64,000 nt of DNA, taken from assembly GCF_030845195.1 (NCBI RefSeq), contig NZ_CP132543.1:1257501-1321500 (forward strand), in the 5' to 3' direction. This document shows, in pieces, positions 27,083 through 36,023 of the stretch. Position 1 is the stretch's first letter. Every line of letters starts with the position of its first letter. The position numbers were made by a program, and so were the translations under genes. Below the pieces are notes generated by a model. It was not told where the DNA came from, searched no databases, and saw nothing but the letters and a program-made list of their open reading frames with translations. This DNA comes from Sanyastnella coralliicola (GTDB lineage Bacteria > Bacteroidota > Bacteroidia > Flavobacteriales_D > Sanyastnellaceae).

Positions 27083-27934
27083 ATGTTAAAACTGGCCATC
27101 CAAAAGAAAGGCAGACTGAGCGACAAATCGCTAGCACTCCTCCGAGATTGCGGCATTCGCTTCTCCAACGGCAAGGGAAAGTTGACAGACAAGTCAACCA
27201 ACTTCCCGATCGAGATCTTGTACCTGAGGGATGATGATATTCCCCGATACGTCGAAAACGGAACGGTGCATTTGGGGATTGTGGGCGAAAACGAAGTGCT
27301 CGAACAAGGGCGCAATCTCGTCGTGAAACGCCGACTTGGCTTTGCGAAGTGCAGACTATCGCTCGCCATTCGACGAGAAGAGGAATACACCGCTCCCCAA
27401 GACTTGCAAGGGAAGAGCATCGCAACGAGCTACCCGAACATCCTTCAGAACTATCTGAATGAGCAAAACATCGACGCTCAGATAGAGACCATTTCTGGCA
27501 GCGTGGAGCTAGCGCCACAAATAGGCTTGGCAGATGTAGTGTTCGATATCGTGAGCACAGGAAGTACCCTTCTGATGAATGGACTGAAGGAGGTAGAGAA
27601 AGTCTGTACCAGCGAAGCTCTGCTCATTGCCAATAATGAGCTCCCAGACTCCTTAGGTAGTGACATTGAAGAGCTGCTCTTTCGGATTCAAGCGATCTAC
27701 CAAGCCCAACGATCGAAGTACGTCTTATTGAATACGCCGAATTCTGCCATTGATGCCATTTCTAGCATTCTCCCAGGTGTGAAAGGACCCACCATCATGC
27801 CGCTTGGTGTCGAAGACTGGAGTAGCCTGCACGCCGTCGTTCCTGAAGATCAAGTATGGGACACCATCGGAAAGATTAAAGCGCTCGGTGCTGAAGGGAT
27901 TCTAGTAGCCAACATCGAAAATATGGTGCAATGA
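27083..27934 (+). CDS. hisG: ATP phosphoribosyltransferase, long form
   Basis: 283 residues from ATG 27083. An in-frame GTG at 27020 is rejected because it lies in the attenuator loop. First step of histidine synthesis: ATP plus PRPP. LKLAIQKKGRLSDKS at the N-terminus, then the PRPP-binding block DVVFDIVSTGSTLLMNGL near 152. The C-terminal ~75 residues are the HisG_C regulatory domain that binds histidine for feedback inhibition, so no HisZ is needed. It overlaps hisD by four bases. Confidence 0.95.
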   Translation: MLKLAIQKKGRLSDKSLALLRDCGIRFSNGKGKLTDKSTNFPIEILYLRDDDIPRYVENGTVHLGIVGENEVLEQGRNLVVKRRLGFAKCRLSLAIRREEEYTAPQDLQGKSIATSYPNILQNYLNEQNIDAQIETISGSVELAPQIGLADVVFDIVSTGSTLLMNGLKEVEKVCTSEALLIANNELPDSLGSDIEELLFRIQAIYQAQRSKYVLLNTPNSAIDAISSILPGVKGPTIMPLGVEDWSSLHAVVPEDQVWDTIGKIKALGAEGILVANIENMVQ

Positions 27935-29211
27935 GAGTAGTCTATAATCCGCCAAAAAAACTTTGGAGTCAGCTGGTTGAACGTCCGTTCACCAATGATC
28001 GCGATCGAGAGTTGCTCGTCAACCAAATTCTTCAATCTGTCAAGAGTAGAGGGGATGCTGCTTTGTTCGATTACACCGAACAGTTCGATGGTGTGCGACT
28101 TAATACCCTTGATTTGCCATTGGAGTTCATTGATTCACGTGAGGTGAGTATCGAACTTCAAAAGGCCATTCGTCTGGCCTCTCAGAACATCCGAACCTTT
28201 CACGAAGCGCAACGAAGAGACGCATCGGTAGTTTCAACTTCTCCTGGGATTACTTGCTGGAGAGAGTATCGAGCAATTGAACGCGTTGGAATCTACATTC
28301 CAGGAGGTACTGCTCCTTTATTCAGCACGGTGCTAATGCTCGCAATCCCGGCGGCTATTGCTGGTTGCAAGGAGGTTGTCCTATGCACTCCACCAGATCG
28401 CAACGGGAATATTGACCCAACAATCGCTTTGGCAGCAAAGTGGTCAGGTGTAACCCAAATCTTCAAAGTGGGAGGAGCCCAGGCTATAGCAGCCATGGGA
28501 TACGGAACAGCATCTATTCCGAAGGTGGATAAGATCTTTGGTCCAGGAAACAGCTTCGTGACCCTGGCCAAAGAGCAACTCCAAGCAGAAGGAGTGGCAA
28601 TTGACCTCCCAGCAGGTCCTTCCGAATTATTGGTCATTGCGGATGATCAAGCCAATCCGGCTTTTGTTGCCAGCGATTTGCTTTCTCAAGCTGAACACGG
28701 CACGGATAGTCAAGTGATTCTCGCAACAACCTCTGAAGCTACAGCAAAGGCGGTCAACGCAGAAATCGAGAATCAAATTTCCGCGCTAGCGAGAAAAGAC
28801 ATAGCTCAAAAAGCCCTTTCAAACAGCGTAGCGGTAGTCTTTAACTCGATTTCTCAAGTGATTGAATTCTCAAACGCATACGCGCCAGAGCACTTGATCA
28901 TCAATACAACGGCCCCCATGAAGGTGCTGCCTCTGATCGCTAACGCAGGCTCAATTTTCCTCGGGCCATATGCGGCCGAAAGCGTAGGGGATTACATCTC
29001 AGGAACAAATCACACATTGCCTACGAACGGCGCGGCACGCGCATACAGCGGGGTAAGTCTAGAACAGTTTCAAAAGGCCATTACAGTGCAGGAGGTTGAC
29101 CAGAAAGGGATTCGAGCCGTGGGACCTTCAGTAGAAATCATGGCAAAAGCCGAAGCCCTTGACGGACATGCCAATGCCATCACTGTACGCTTAAAATCGC
29201 TGGAGTCATGA
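27931..29211 (+). CDS. hisD: Histidinol dehydrogenase
   Basis: 426 residues. Last two oxidations, histidinol to histidine with NAD. Family blocks: ERVGIYIPGGTAPLFSTVLM near 112, IFGPGNSFV near 202, DLPAGPSELLVIAD near 224 and SAGSIFLGPYAAESVGDY-type text near 335; the zinc/active His is in GTNHTLPT. ATGA overlaps with both neighbours. An exact dispersed 13-mer encodes Ser-Ala-Leu-Ala-Arg in a variable helix. Confidence 0.96.
   Translation: MRVVYNPPKKLWSQLVERPFTNDRDRELLVNQILQSVKSRGDAALFDYTEQFDGVRLNTLDLPLEFIDSREVSIELQKAIRLASQNIRTFHEAQRRDASVVSTSPGITCWREYRAIERVGIYIPGGTAPLFSTVLMLAIPAAIAGCKEVVLCTPPDRNGNIDPTIALAAKWSGVTQIFKVGGAQAIAAMGYGTASIPKVDKIFGPGNSFVTLAKEQLQAEGVAIDLPAGPSELLVIADDQANPAFVASDLLSQAEHGTDSQVILATTSEATAKAVNAEIENQISALARKDIAQKALSNSVAVVFNSISQVIEFSNAYAPEHLIINTTAPMKVLPLIANAGSIFLGPYAAESVGDYISGTNHTLPTNGAARAYSGVSLEQFQKAITVQEVDQKGIRAVGPSVEIMAKAEALDGHANAITVRLKSLES
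28779..28791 (+). repeat. Dispersed 13-mer TTCCGCGCTAGCG, exact
   Basis: Sense in hisD, read Ile-Ser-Ala-Leu-Ala-Arg; flanks TT before, AGA after. Confidence 0.75.
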
Positions 29212-30254
29212 ATATCGAAAAGCTCATAAGGCCCTCGGTGCTTACCATGAATGCCTACGTCTCAGCTCGTCATGAGATCAAAGGTGATGAACACACTTTT
29301 TTGGACGCCAATGAATTTCCTGAAGGTGATTGGAACCGTTACCCAGACCCGTTTCAAACAGAATTGCGTGAGAAGATTGCACGTCAAAAGGGGGTGAATG
29401 CTGAGAACGTATTCCTTGGAAATGGGTCTGATGAAGTGTTGGATCTTTTGTTCAGAGTATTCTGTACTCCAGGGCAAGACCGAGCACTGCAGTTTACGCC
29501 TACCTACGGAATGTATCGCGTACTGGCGCAGCTGAACGATGTAGAACTGTTGAGCATTCCCTTGACTAAAGATGGTGACCTTCCTTTGGATGAATCACTT
29601 GAGAATTACCTGGAAAACTGCCAGTTCAAACTCACCTTTGTTTGTTCGCCAAATAACCCTTTGGGAACCCTAGTGAAGCTGAATGAATTGATTCGATTGC
29701 TGGAGTATACGTCTGGGTTGGTGGTGGTTGATGAGGCTTACATTGATTTCGCTAGCGCGGAAAGCGTTATCAACCTCATTGAAGAATTTCCAAATCTAGT
29801 GGTGGTTCAAACCATGAGCAAGGCCTGGGCAAGTGCTGGTTTGAGGATCGGAATGGCCTATGCGCAAGCTGAGGTCATTGAATGGTTGAATAAAGTGAAA
29901 CCGCCATACAACATCAGCGGCCCCAATGCACAACTCGCTATTCAAAAGCTCAATGAAACCAGTCACCAGTCAGCCATCAAAGAGTTAGTCCGGAGAAGGA
30001 GAACTCTCCGTTCCGCGCTAGCGAAATTAGCATGCGTAGAATTCATCTACCCCAGCGAAACCAACTTCTTATTGATCAAAAGCGCCCTGGCGTCCGAGAT
30101 CAAAACGTTCTTAAATGAACGTCAAATTATAATCAGAGATCGCTCTTCAGATGTCAAGAATACCATCCGCATTTCCGTGGGGACAGAGGAAGAATGTGAT
30201 CGTTTAGTCAAACTCATCCAACAATTTGAAAATGAAGAGAGTACTGTTTATTGA
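29208..30254 (+). CDS. hisC: Histidinol-phosphate aminotransferase
   Basis: 348 residues, class I/II PLP aminotransferase. FLGNGSDEVLDLL near 66 and CSPNNPLGT near 148 are present, as is VVDEAYIDF near 178; the PLP lysine is in TMSKAWASAGLRIG near 207. Transfers the amino group from glutamate to imidazole acetol phosphate. It overlaps hisD (ATGA) and hisB (23 bases). It holds two exact dispersed 13-mers in opposite orientations, about 250 bases apart. Confidence 0.95.
   Translation: MNIEKLIRPSVLTMNAYVSARHEIKGDEHTFLDANEFPEGDWNRYPDPFQTELREKIARQKGVNAENVFLGNGSDEVLDLLFRVFCTPGQDRALQFTPTYGMYRVLAQLNDVELLSIPLTKDGDLPLDESLENYLENCQFKLTFVCSPNNPLGTLVKLNELIRLLEYTSGLVVVDEAYIDFASAESVINLIEEFPNLVVVQTMSKAWASAGLRIGMAYAQAEVIEWLNKVKPPYNISGPNAQLAIQKLNETSHQSAIKELVRRRRTLRSALAKLACVEFIYPSETNFLLIKSALASEIKTFLNERQIIIRDRSSDVKNTIRISVGTEEECDRLVKLIQQFENEESTVY
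29750..29762 (-). repeat. Dispersed 13-mer TTCCGCGCTAGCG, exact
   Basis: Antisense in hisC, read Phe-Ala-Ser-Ala-Glu-Ser right after the DEAYIDF motif. Confidence 0.75.
30011..30023 (+). repeat. Dispersed 13-mer TTCCGCGCTAGCG, exact
   Basis: Sense in hisC, read Arg-Ser-Ala-Leu-Ala-Lys. With the copy at 29750 it forms an inverted pair separated by about 250 bases. Confidence 0.75.
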
Positions 30255-31317
30255 TCGTGACGGAACCCTCGTCAAAGAACCTGCCGATGAGCAGGTGGAT
30301 AACATCAACAAGATTGATTTTTTGCCTGGGGTATTTACTTACCTAGGCAAGATCGCGCGTGAATATGATTACGAGTTGGTGATGGTCACCAATCAAGACG
30401 GATTAGGAACATCTTCATTCCCTAGAGCAGACTTTCAACCGGTGCATGATTTAATCGTGCGTAGTCTGGAGAGCGAAGGCATAAAGTTCAACGAAATCTT
30501 GATCGATGAGAGCTTTCCTGAAGATGGTCTTGAGACAAGGAAACCTGGACTTGGCTTGTTGCAACCATATATCTACGGTGATTATGACCTTACAAATTCA
30601 GTGGTCATAGGAGACCGGTTATCAGATGTACAACTAGCTAAAAATCTAGGCTCAAAGAGCATATTCATCGGTGACAACCGGGATGAAGCAGATTACTGCG
30701 TCTCATCATGGAATGAGATTTATCGCATCCTTGGTGATGGTCTGCGCAAGGTGGATTTCAAACGAAACACCTCCGAAACCAACATTTCGTTAAGTGTTGA
30801 CCTAGATGGTTCAGGAAAGTCTGAGATCAGCACCGGACTCCATTTCTTCGATCACATGCTTGATCAAATTGCACGTCACGGTGGAATTGACCTCCAACTA
30901 AAAGTAGACGGAGATCTCGAAGTAGACGAGCACCACACGATTGAAGACGTAGGATTGGCCTTAGGTCAGGCGATTGGCCAAGCATTGGGTAGCAAAAAGT
31001 CTATCGGGCGTTATGGTTTTTATCTCCCGATGGATGAGAGTTCAGCAAGAGTCGCACTCGACCTTGGAGGCAGGCCTTACTTCAAATTCGACTGTGATTT
31101 CGAACGTGAATACGTGGGAGATATGCCCACAGAAATGGTCGGGCACTTCTTCAAAAGTCTGTCTACTGAGCTAAAGAGTAATCTCCACATCACGGTGAAA
31201 GGGGAGAACACTCACCACAAGGTAGAAGCGGCATTCAAAGGCTTTGCGCGCAGTTTACGCATGGCGAAAGAGCAGAACAACTCTGGTGTATTACCATCAA
31301 CCAAAGGAAGCTTATGA
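30232..31317 (+). CDS. hisB: Bifunctional histidinol-phosphatase / imidazoleglycerol-phosphate dehydratase
   Basis: 361 residues from ATG 30232 (a TTG two codons upstream is rejected). The N-terminal HAD phosphatase (about 1-165) has the catalytic FIDRDGTLV. The C-terminal dehydratase (about 170-361) has HFFDHMLDQIARHGG, DEHHTIEDVGLALG and ENTHHKVEAAFKGFA, the metal-binding His clusters. It therefore supplies two steps of the pathway. It overlaps the hisC end by 23 bases and hisH by four. Confidence 0.96.
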   Translation: MKRVLFIDRDGTLVKEPADEQVDNINKIDFLPGVFTYLGKIAREYDYELVMVTNQDGLGTSSFPRADFQPVHDLIVRSLESEGIKFNEILIDESFPEDGLETRKPGLGLLQPYIYGDYDLTNSVVIGDRLSDVQLAKNLGSKSIFIGDNRDEADYCVSSWNEIYRILGDGLRKVDFKRNTSETNISLSVDLDGSGKSEISTGLHFFDHMLDQIARHGGIDLQLKVDGDLEVDEHHTIEDVGLALGQAIGQALGSKKSIGRYGFYLPMDESSARVALDLGGRPYFKFDCDFEREYVGDMPTEMVGHFFKSLSTELKSNLHITVKGENTHHKVEAAFKGFARSLRMAKEQNNSGVLPSTKGSL

Positions 31318-31892
31318 TTGGTATTATTGACTACGGTGCGGGTAATGTCCGCTCCATTGAACTAGCCTTCGAGCGCTTGGGGTATTCCACGCTTCGAACG
31401 GCGAATAAAGGCCTGTTGGGTGCCTGTGATCACTTGATTTTTCCGGGTGTTGGGCATGCGAAAAGTGCCAAAGAGAATCTGGAGAAATCTGGAGTGCTTC
31501 CGTTCTTGAAAGAAGCGACCCAGCCAGTTTTGGGTATTTGCCTAGGTATGCAACTGATGTGTCAATCTACTGAAGAAGGAGAGGTAGAGGGTCTTGGGAT
31601 ATTTGAAACCAAGGTCAAACGTTTTCGTGAGGCGGAACGCATTCCCCACATGGGCTGGAATAGTGTGGCTTTTAACGGTAGCCCGCTATTCAAAGGGATT
31701 AAGCCCGAAAGTGATTTCTACTTCGTACACGCTTATTACGCAGAGGAATCTCCTGACACGATTGCCAAGTCGGTTTATCCCAAACCATTTACCGCCGCTT
31801 TGGCGAAGTCTAATTTCTATGGAGTGCAGTTCCACCCTGAACGTTCAGGCAAGGCTGGCCAACAGTTAATTCAAAACTTCTTAGCGTTATGA
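31314..31892 (+). CDS. hisH: Imidazole glycerol phosphate synthase, glutaminase subunit
   Basis: 192 residues. Class I amidotransferase with nucleophile Cys in GICLGMQLMC near 77 and the His/Glu pair in YGVQFHPERSGKAG near 172. Passes ammonia to HisF. The start overlaps the hisB stop (ATGA), and hisA starts at its own stop in the same way. Confidence 0.96.
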   Translation: MIGIIDYGAGNVRSIELAFERLGYSTLRTANKGLLGACDHLIFPGVGHAKSAKENLEKSGVLPFLKEATQPVLGICLGMQLMCQSTEEGEVEGLGIFETKVKRFREAERIPHMGWNSVAFNGSPLFKGIKPESDFYFVHAYYAEESPDTIAKSVYPKPFTAALAKSNFYGVQFHPERSGKAGQQLIQNFLAL

Positions 31893-32602
31893 AAATCATT
31901 CCTGCGATTGACATTATGAATGGTCAATGCGTTCGACTCACCCAAGGTGATTTTGAACGGAAAACATCCTACTCAGTTTCTCCGGAAGATCGGGCACGAG
32001 AACTCTTTCAAGCTGGCTTCAGAGACCTACACGTTGTTGATTTGGATGCAGCAAGAACAGGCGTCTTATCAAACATCGAGTTGCTTCCAGTGATGGCTAG
32101 TACTGGCTTAGCTATTGATTTCGGTGGTGGAATCCGAGATGTGGCTAGTGCGAAGCGTGTCTTATCCACTGGGGTGTCAGCCATTACTTTGGGAAGTGTT
32201 CTGGTTAAAGACAAAGAGGCCGCAAGGGGATTACTATCTACAATACCTTCTGATCAGTTGATCATTGGTGCAGATGTGCAAGACGGAATGATTGCGGTCA
32301 GTGGTTGGACGGAGACATCATCTGTAGATGTGTTTTCTTTTCTATCTGAAGAACGGTTCAGTTCTAGTCGCACCGTCATCTGCACAGATATCAGTCAAGA
32401 TGGAACATTGGCTGGTGCAAACGTTGATCTCTACAAGGATCTCCAAAAGGCCTTCCCATCAAAGCGATTCATTGCAAGCGGCGGAGTAGGCAGTCTAGAG
32501 GATATCGAGGCATTGCGAGCCATTGACTGTTTCGGTGTCATTGTAGGGAAGGCCCTCTTCGAAGGGAAGGTTCAACCGAATCAATTGATGGAGCTATGCT
32601 GA
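31889..32602 (+). CDS. hisA: Phosphoribosylformimino-AICAR phosphate isomerase (ProFAR isomerase)
   Basis: 237 residues, a TIM barrel. MKIIPAIDIMNGQCVRLTQGDF at the start carries the catalytic Asp8. VDLDAARTG near 50, FGGGIRD near 79, CTDISQDGTLAG near 167 (second catalytic Asp) and ASGGVGSLEDI near 193 are the phosphate-binding and active-site loops. Overlaps hisF by seven bases. Confidence 0.95.
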   Translation: MKIIPAIDIMNGQCVRLTQGDFERKTSYSVSPEDRARELFQAGFRDLHVVDLDAARTGVLSNIELLPVMASTGLAIDFGGGIRDVASAKRVLSTGVSAITLGSVLVKDKEAARGLLSTIPSDQLIIGADVQDGMIAVSGWTETSSVDVFSFLSEERFSSSRTVICTDISQDGTLAGANVDLYKDLQKAFPSKRFIASGGVGSLEDIEALRAIDCFGVIVGKALFEGKVQPNQLMELC

Positions 32603-33354
32603 AAAGAAGGGTTATTCCTTGCTTAGATATTGATCAAGGTAGGGTAGTCAAAGGAGTCAACTTCAAGGGGATTCGTGAGGTAGGTGATCCTATTGAACTC
32701 GCTAAGCGCTATGAGAATGAAGGCGCGGATGAATTGGTCTTTTTGGATATTTCAGCAACGGTTGAACGCAGGAAAACTCGGACGCAGTTGGTTAATCGTG
32801 TGGCCAAAGAGTTGAGTATACCCTTCACCGTTGGTGGTGGAATTACCACGGTATACGAAGCCAAGGAAGTCATTGACAATGGCGCTGATAAGGTTGGTGT
32901 GAATTCCGCGGCAGTCCGCAATCCGCTCTTGGTGACGCAAATTGCTGAACGCCTTGGAGCGCAATGCGTGGTGTTGAGCCTCGACATTGCAGAGACGACA
33001 TCTGGCTACCGCCTTGCGGTGAAAGGAGGAAGAGAGCTGACGAATATTGATGCGTTTGAGTTTATCGCTAGCGCGGAATCGCTGGGTGCTGGAGAGTTAT
33101 TGCTCACCAGTATTGCAAAAGACGGTACCCGCTCAGGATTTGACATCAAACTACTGCGAGAAGCAGGGTTACGAACCAAGCTTCCCATCATTGCTTCGGG
33201 TGGGGCAGGAGTCATTGAACACTTTACCGAAGTCTACCAACAAACGGAAGTCACCGCAGCGCTCGCGGCAAGCATTTTCCACAACCAAGAGATCTCGATT
33301 AACCAATTGAAAGAATCATGCAAGAGACAAGATATTCCAGTGCGCTCACTGTAG
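32596..33354 (+). CDS. hisF: Imidazole glycerol phosphate synthase, cyclase subunit
   Basis: 252 residues, a TIM barrel paralogous to HisA. CLDIDQGRVVKGVNF (catalytic Asp11 region), TVGGGITT near 78, LLTSIAKDGTRSGF near 170 and ASGGAGVIEHF near 200. It joins ammonia from HisH to PRFAR and releases IGP and AICAR. An exact dispersed 13-mer encodes Ile-Ala-Ser-Ala-Glu-Ser where other HisF proteins have a variable helix before GAGELLLTS. Its end overlaps hisI by 37 bases. Confidence 0.96.
   Translation: MLKRRVIPCLDIDQGRVVKGVNFKGIREVGDPIELAKRYENEGADELVFLDISATVERRKTRTQLVNRVAKELSIPFTVGGGITTVYEAKEVIDNGADKVGVNSAAVRNPLLVTQIAERLGAQCVVLSLDIAETTSGYRLAVKGGRELTNIDAFEFIASAESLGAGELLLTSIAKDGTRSGFDIKLLREAGLRTKLPIIASGGAGVIEHFTEVYQQTEVTAALAASIFHNQEISINQLKESCKRQDIPVRSL
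33066..33078 (-). repeat. Dispersed 13-mer TTCCGCGCTAGCG, exact
   Basis: Antisense in hisF, read Ile-Ala-Ser-Ala-Glu-Ser. Fourth exact copy in the his operon. Confidence 0.75.
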
Positions 33355-33932
33355 ATTGGGCGAAAATGGATGGACTCGTTCCAGCCATCATTCAAGACGC
33401 AACTACCAAAGACATCCTGATGCAAGGCTACATGAATGAAGCGGCTTTGGATGAAACTCTAGAAACTGAAAAGGTCACCTTCTTCAGTAGATCAAAGCAA
33501 CGTCTTTGGACCAAAGGAGAGACCAGCGGAAACTACTTGCGCTTGGTTTCGATCAAATCTGATTGTGATCATGATTCTCTGATCATTCAAGTGAATCCAG
33601 TCGGGCCAGTTTGCCATACAGGTAGTGACACCTGTTTTGGAAATCGAACGGCGAAGGGCTTCGTATATCGGCTTCAGGAAATACAAGCGGAACGAGTAGA
33701 CTCCAATGCAGAAGGTTCATACACCCGCGCTCTATGGGACAAAGGCATGAACAAAGTTGCCCAGAAAGTAGGGGAGGAAGCCGTTGAATTAGTCATTGAG
33801 GCGAAAGATGAAAACTTGGATTTGTTTGAGAACGAAGCTGCGGATTTACTCTATCACTATTTGCTCTTACTCAGGAAGAAAGGCTCAAGCCTTGAACGCA
33901 TAGAAGAGATTCTACTTGAGCGATCGCGTTAA
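33318..33932 (+). CDS. hisI: Bifunctional phosphoribosyl-AMP cyclohydrolase / phosphoribosyl-ATP pyrophosphohydrolase
   Basis: 204 residues (HisIE fusion). The N-terminal cyclohydrolase has MDGLVPAIIQD, FFSRSKQRLWTKGETSGN and SDCDHDSL, with further Cys in GPVCHTGSDTCF (zinc). The C-terminal pyrophosphohydrolase has KVGEEAVELVIEAK and NEAADLLYHYL. Last gene of the operon, completing every step from PRPP to histidine. No terminator was recognised after it. Confidence 0.95.
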   Translation: MQETRYSSALTVDWAKMDGLVPAIIQDATTKDILMQGYMNEAALDETLETEKVTFFSRSKQRLWTKGETSGNYLRLVSIKSDCDHDSLIIQVNPVGPVCHTGSDTCFGNRTAKGFVYRLQEIQAERVDSNAEGSYTRALWDKGMNKVAQKVGEEAVELVIEAKDENLDLFENEAADLLYHYLLLLRKKGSSLERIEEILLERSR

Positions 33933-34004
33933 AGGCATTGTTTGGTGTGCGATTGCTCAGTACTTTGCGACGTGCTGTGGCTTAAGCGTCTGATCGTCTA
34001 TATC

Positions 34005-34565
34005 ATGTACATCTTGTTGATGTTCTATCTGTTCTTCTATGGAACAGGTAACACCTTTGTGATGTACGCGACGATGATCCTTGAGTTGATCATGATTTTT
34101 GGGGTGTATGCCTTATTCAAAATCGTTAAATGGCACGGTCTGCATGTGGTTGATGTGATACTAACTGGCTTAATGACAGTAATTTTCATAATCACGTTTT
34201 ACACGCTGGGTTATGTCCTTTCAGGGTTGTTCCACTCTTATGAGTCCTATGATGCAGAAATAAGGAGATTTGCTCCATTAATCGAATGCAAACAGGAGTT
34301 GCTGATGATTGGTGGGTTCTTATTCGTTGCTTACGTGATTGAAACCGTCACGTTCTTTAATCGCGATGATACATTTGAACGTGTAAATCAGATTTTGATG
34401 GATCAGAACCTGAAGCTTTACGCAGTATTTGTAGGAGGGTTGATCTTCGCTTTTATCGGATTAGCAACCAGTATCGAAGTATACATTGCGCTGACAATAG
34501 CGTTACGTATCCTTTTTGAGTCGAAGGTCTCAGGAAAATGGGTGAAATGGAATCCTAATGTTTAA
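34005..34565 (+). CDS. Hypothetical multi-pass membrane protein
   Basis: 186 residues from ATG 34005. TTG and GTG codons up to 21 codons upstream are in frame, and the start is uncertain. Four to five hydrophobic helices (ILLMFYLFFYGTG; MILELIMIFGVYALFKI; VILTGLMTVIFIITFYTLGYVLSGL; LMIGGFLFVAYVIETV; LYAVFVGGLIFAFIGLATSIEVYIAL). I do not recognise the family. It follows the his operon on the same strand by about 70 bases and overlaps the convergent mtfA-like gene by 11 bases. Confidence 0.7.
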   Translation: MYILLMFYLFFYGTGNTFVMYATMILELIMIFGVYALFKIVKWHGLHVVDVILTGLMTVIFIITFYTLGYVLSGLFHSYESYDAEIRRFAPLIECKQELLMIGGFLFVAYVIETVTFFNRDDTFERVNQILMDQNLKLYAVFVGGLIFAFIGLATSIEVYIALTIALRILFESKVSGKWVKWNPNV

Positions 34566-35331
34566 TGAATGCCTCTTCCAGGGCCTTATACAATTCAGGG
34601 TGCTTCTTTTTCATGCGTTCAGGGTTCTCGAAGAAGTACTCACTTACCACCGCAAGAAATTCGGTTTGCGAAGTAGCTCCATAAGGGTCGATATCAGAAC
34701 GCTTTTTTAGGATCTCCCTTGTCTTTTCCTGAACAAGCATCATCCAAGGTGTGACAGCTGGCTGATCGATCAATACATCTGGAATACCATCAATAGCGCC
34801 GTCCCAACCATCAATCAAATGGACGAACTCATGAATGGCTGTGTTTTGCCCGTCGCGCGCTGAGCGGAATCCACCACGTAAACTCTGTTTGCTTAGAATC
34901 ATCGTCCCGTTCATGTACCCGGTGCCTACCATTCCGGCGATATTTCTTCCATGACCTTCCACTTGATGGTCTTTGGAAAAGGCGTTGGGATAGATGAGTA
35001 CTTCCGTCAGGTTAGGATACTTGCTTACCCCTAAACGAAAAACGGGGATGATCGCTGCTGCAGCGACCATCACCCGATCTTTATCTTCAACTTGAGTCGA
35101 TACGCCTGTAATCTTGATATCATCAAGAAATTCAAGCATGGAACGCTCAAAGCGTGTTTTCTCTTCCGCCGTTAAGCGAGAGTAAAATGAAATCTCGTCA
35201 TCGAGTATCTCCCGCCATTCCGCTGGAAATGGTTTGTTGGACATCTTTTGTGCCTTTTTCTTTCGAGCAGAAAAGATGAATTGCCAGCCGATAAAGCCCA
35301 GCACCAATACTGCGATGACAACACCGACCAT
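34555..35331 (-). CDS. MtfA-like zinc peptidase
   Basis: 258 residues. N-terminal transmembrane segment (VVIAVLVLGFIGWQFIF), then the MtfA/DgsA-anti-repressor peptidase domain with zinc motif HEFVHLIDGWDG near 167 and the conserved TEFLAVVSEYFFENPE near 222. In E. coli MtfA binds the repressor Mlc, but the membrane-anchored Bacteroidota form probably has another substrate. Its ATG overlaps the FKBP stop by one base (TGATG), so it belongs to the yaaA-FKBP-mtfA operon. Confidence 0.87.
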   Translation of the reverse strand: MVGVVIAVLVLGFIGWQFIFSARKKKAQKMSNKPFPAEWREILDDEISFYSRLTAEEKTRFERSMLEFLDDIKITGVSTQVEDKDRVMVAAAAIIPVFRLGVSKYPNLTEVLIYPNAFSKDHQVEGHGRNIAGMVGTGYMNGTMILSKQSLRGGFRSARDGQNTAIHEFVHLIDGWDGAIDGIPDVLIDQPAVTPWMMLVQEKTREILKKRSDIDPYGATSQTEFLAVVSEYFFENPERMKKKHPELYKALEEAFIKH

Positions 35332-36023
35332 CAGTCAGTTGGGATAACGTCAAGCAGCTCAACAGTGAACACCAACGTGCTGTACGCAGGGATACGTCCA
35401 CCAGGTCCTGGACGGCTTCCGTACCCAAGGTTGTATGGGATGTAGAATTCAGTCTTTCCACCCACTTTCATGGTCTGCAGACCTTCTGTCCAACCCTTGA
35501 TAACACCGTTCAAGAAGAACGATGCAGGAGATCCTTTTTTATAGCTGCTATCGAAGATGCTTCCATCAATAAGACGCCCTTCGTAGTTCACCGTAACTTT
35601 GTCATTGGCATCTGGTGAAGCTCCTGTTCCTTCAGTAACTACTTTGTACTGCAGTCCACTTGGGGTTTCGATAACCCCTTCGTTTAGCTTGTTCGCTTCG
35701 AGGTAAGCCAATCCTTCAGCTTTCTTTTTCTCTTCAACAGCAGCTTTTGCAGCGATCATTTCTTGACGAATGAAGTTCTCAGATGCAGCGAGATCCATCA
35801 AAACGGTGCTGTCTGATTGGTCCTGCATTCCTTGCATGAATACTGCAGGGTCAATGTCGTCAAGTCCTTGCTCTTGAAGGTTTTGAGAAATACTCACCCC
35901 AAGTGCATAGCTTAACGAGTCTTTTTTCGTGTCGAGTGAAGAGCGACGTTCAACAACTCCTTCGTTTGATTTACATCCTGCAATCAAGGCGATAGCTAGG
36001 ATAGGAAGAATGATCTTTTTCAT
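35331..36023 (-). CDS. FKBP-type peptidyl-prolyl isomerase lipoprotein
   Basis: 230 residues. Lipoprotein signal with lipobox ALIAGC (Cys about 16). A helical FkpA/Mip-like dimerisation region (SYALGVSISQNLQEQG) precedes the FKBP domain (about 120-228: VTVNYEGRLIDGSIFDSSY, VIKGWTEGLQTMKVGGK, IPAYSTLVFTVELL). It assists protein folding in the periplasm. Coupled to both neighbours by overlapping stop/start codons. Confidence 0.92.
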   Translation of the reverse strand: MKKIILPILAIALIAGCKSNEGVVERRSSLDTKKDSLSYALGVSISQNLQEQGLDDIDPAVFMQGMQDQSDSTVLMDLAASENFIRQEMIAAKAAVEEKKKAEGLAYLEANKLNEGVIETPSGLQYKVVTEGTGASPDANDKVTVNYEGRLIDGSIFDSSYKKGSPASFFLNGVIKGWTEGLQTMKVGGKTEFYIPYNLGYGSRPGPGGRIPAYSTLVFTVELLDVIPTD

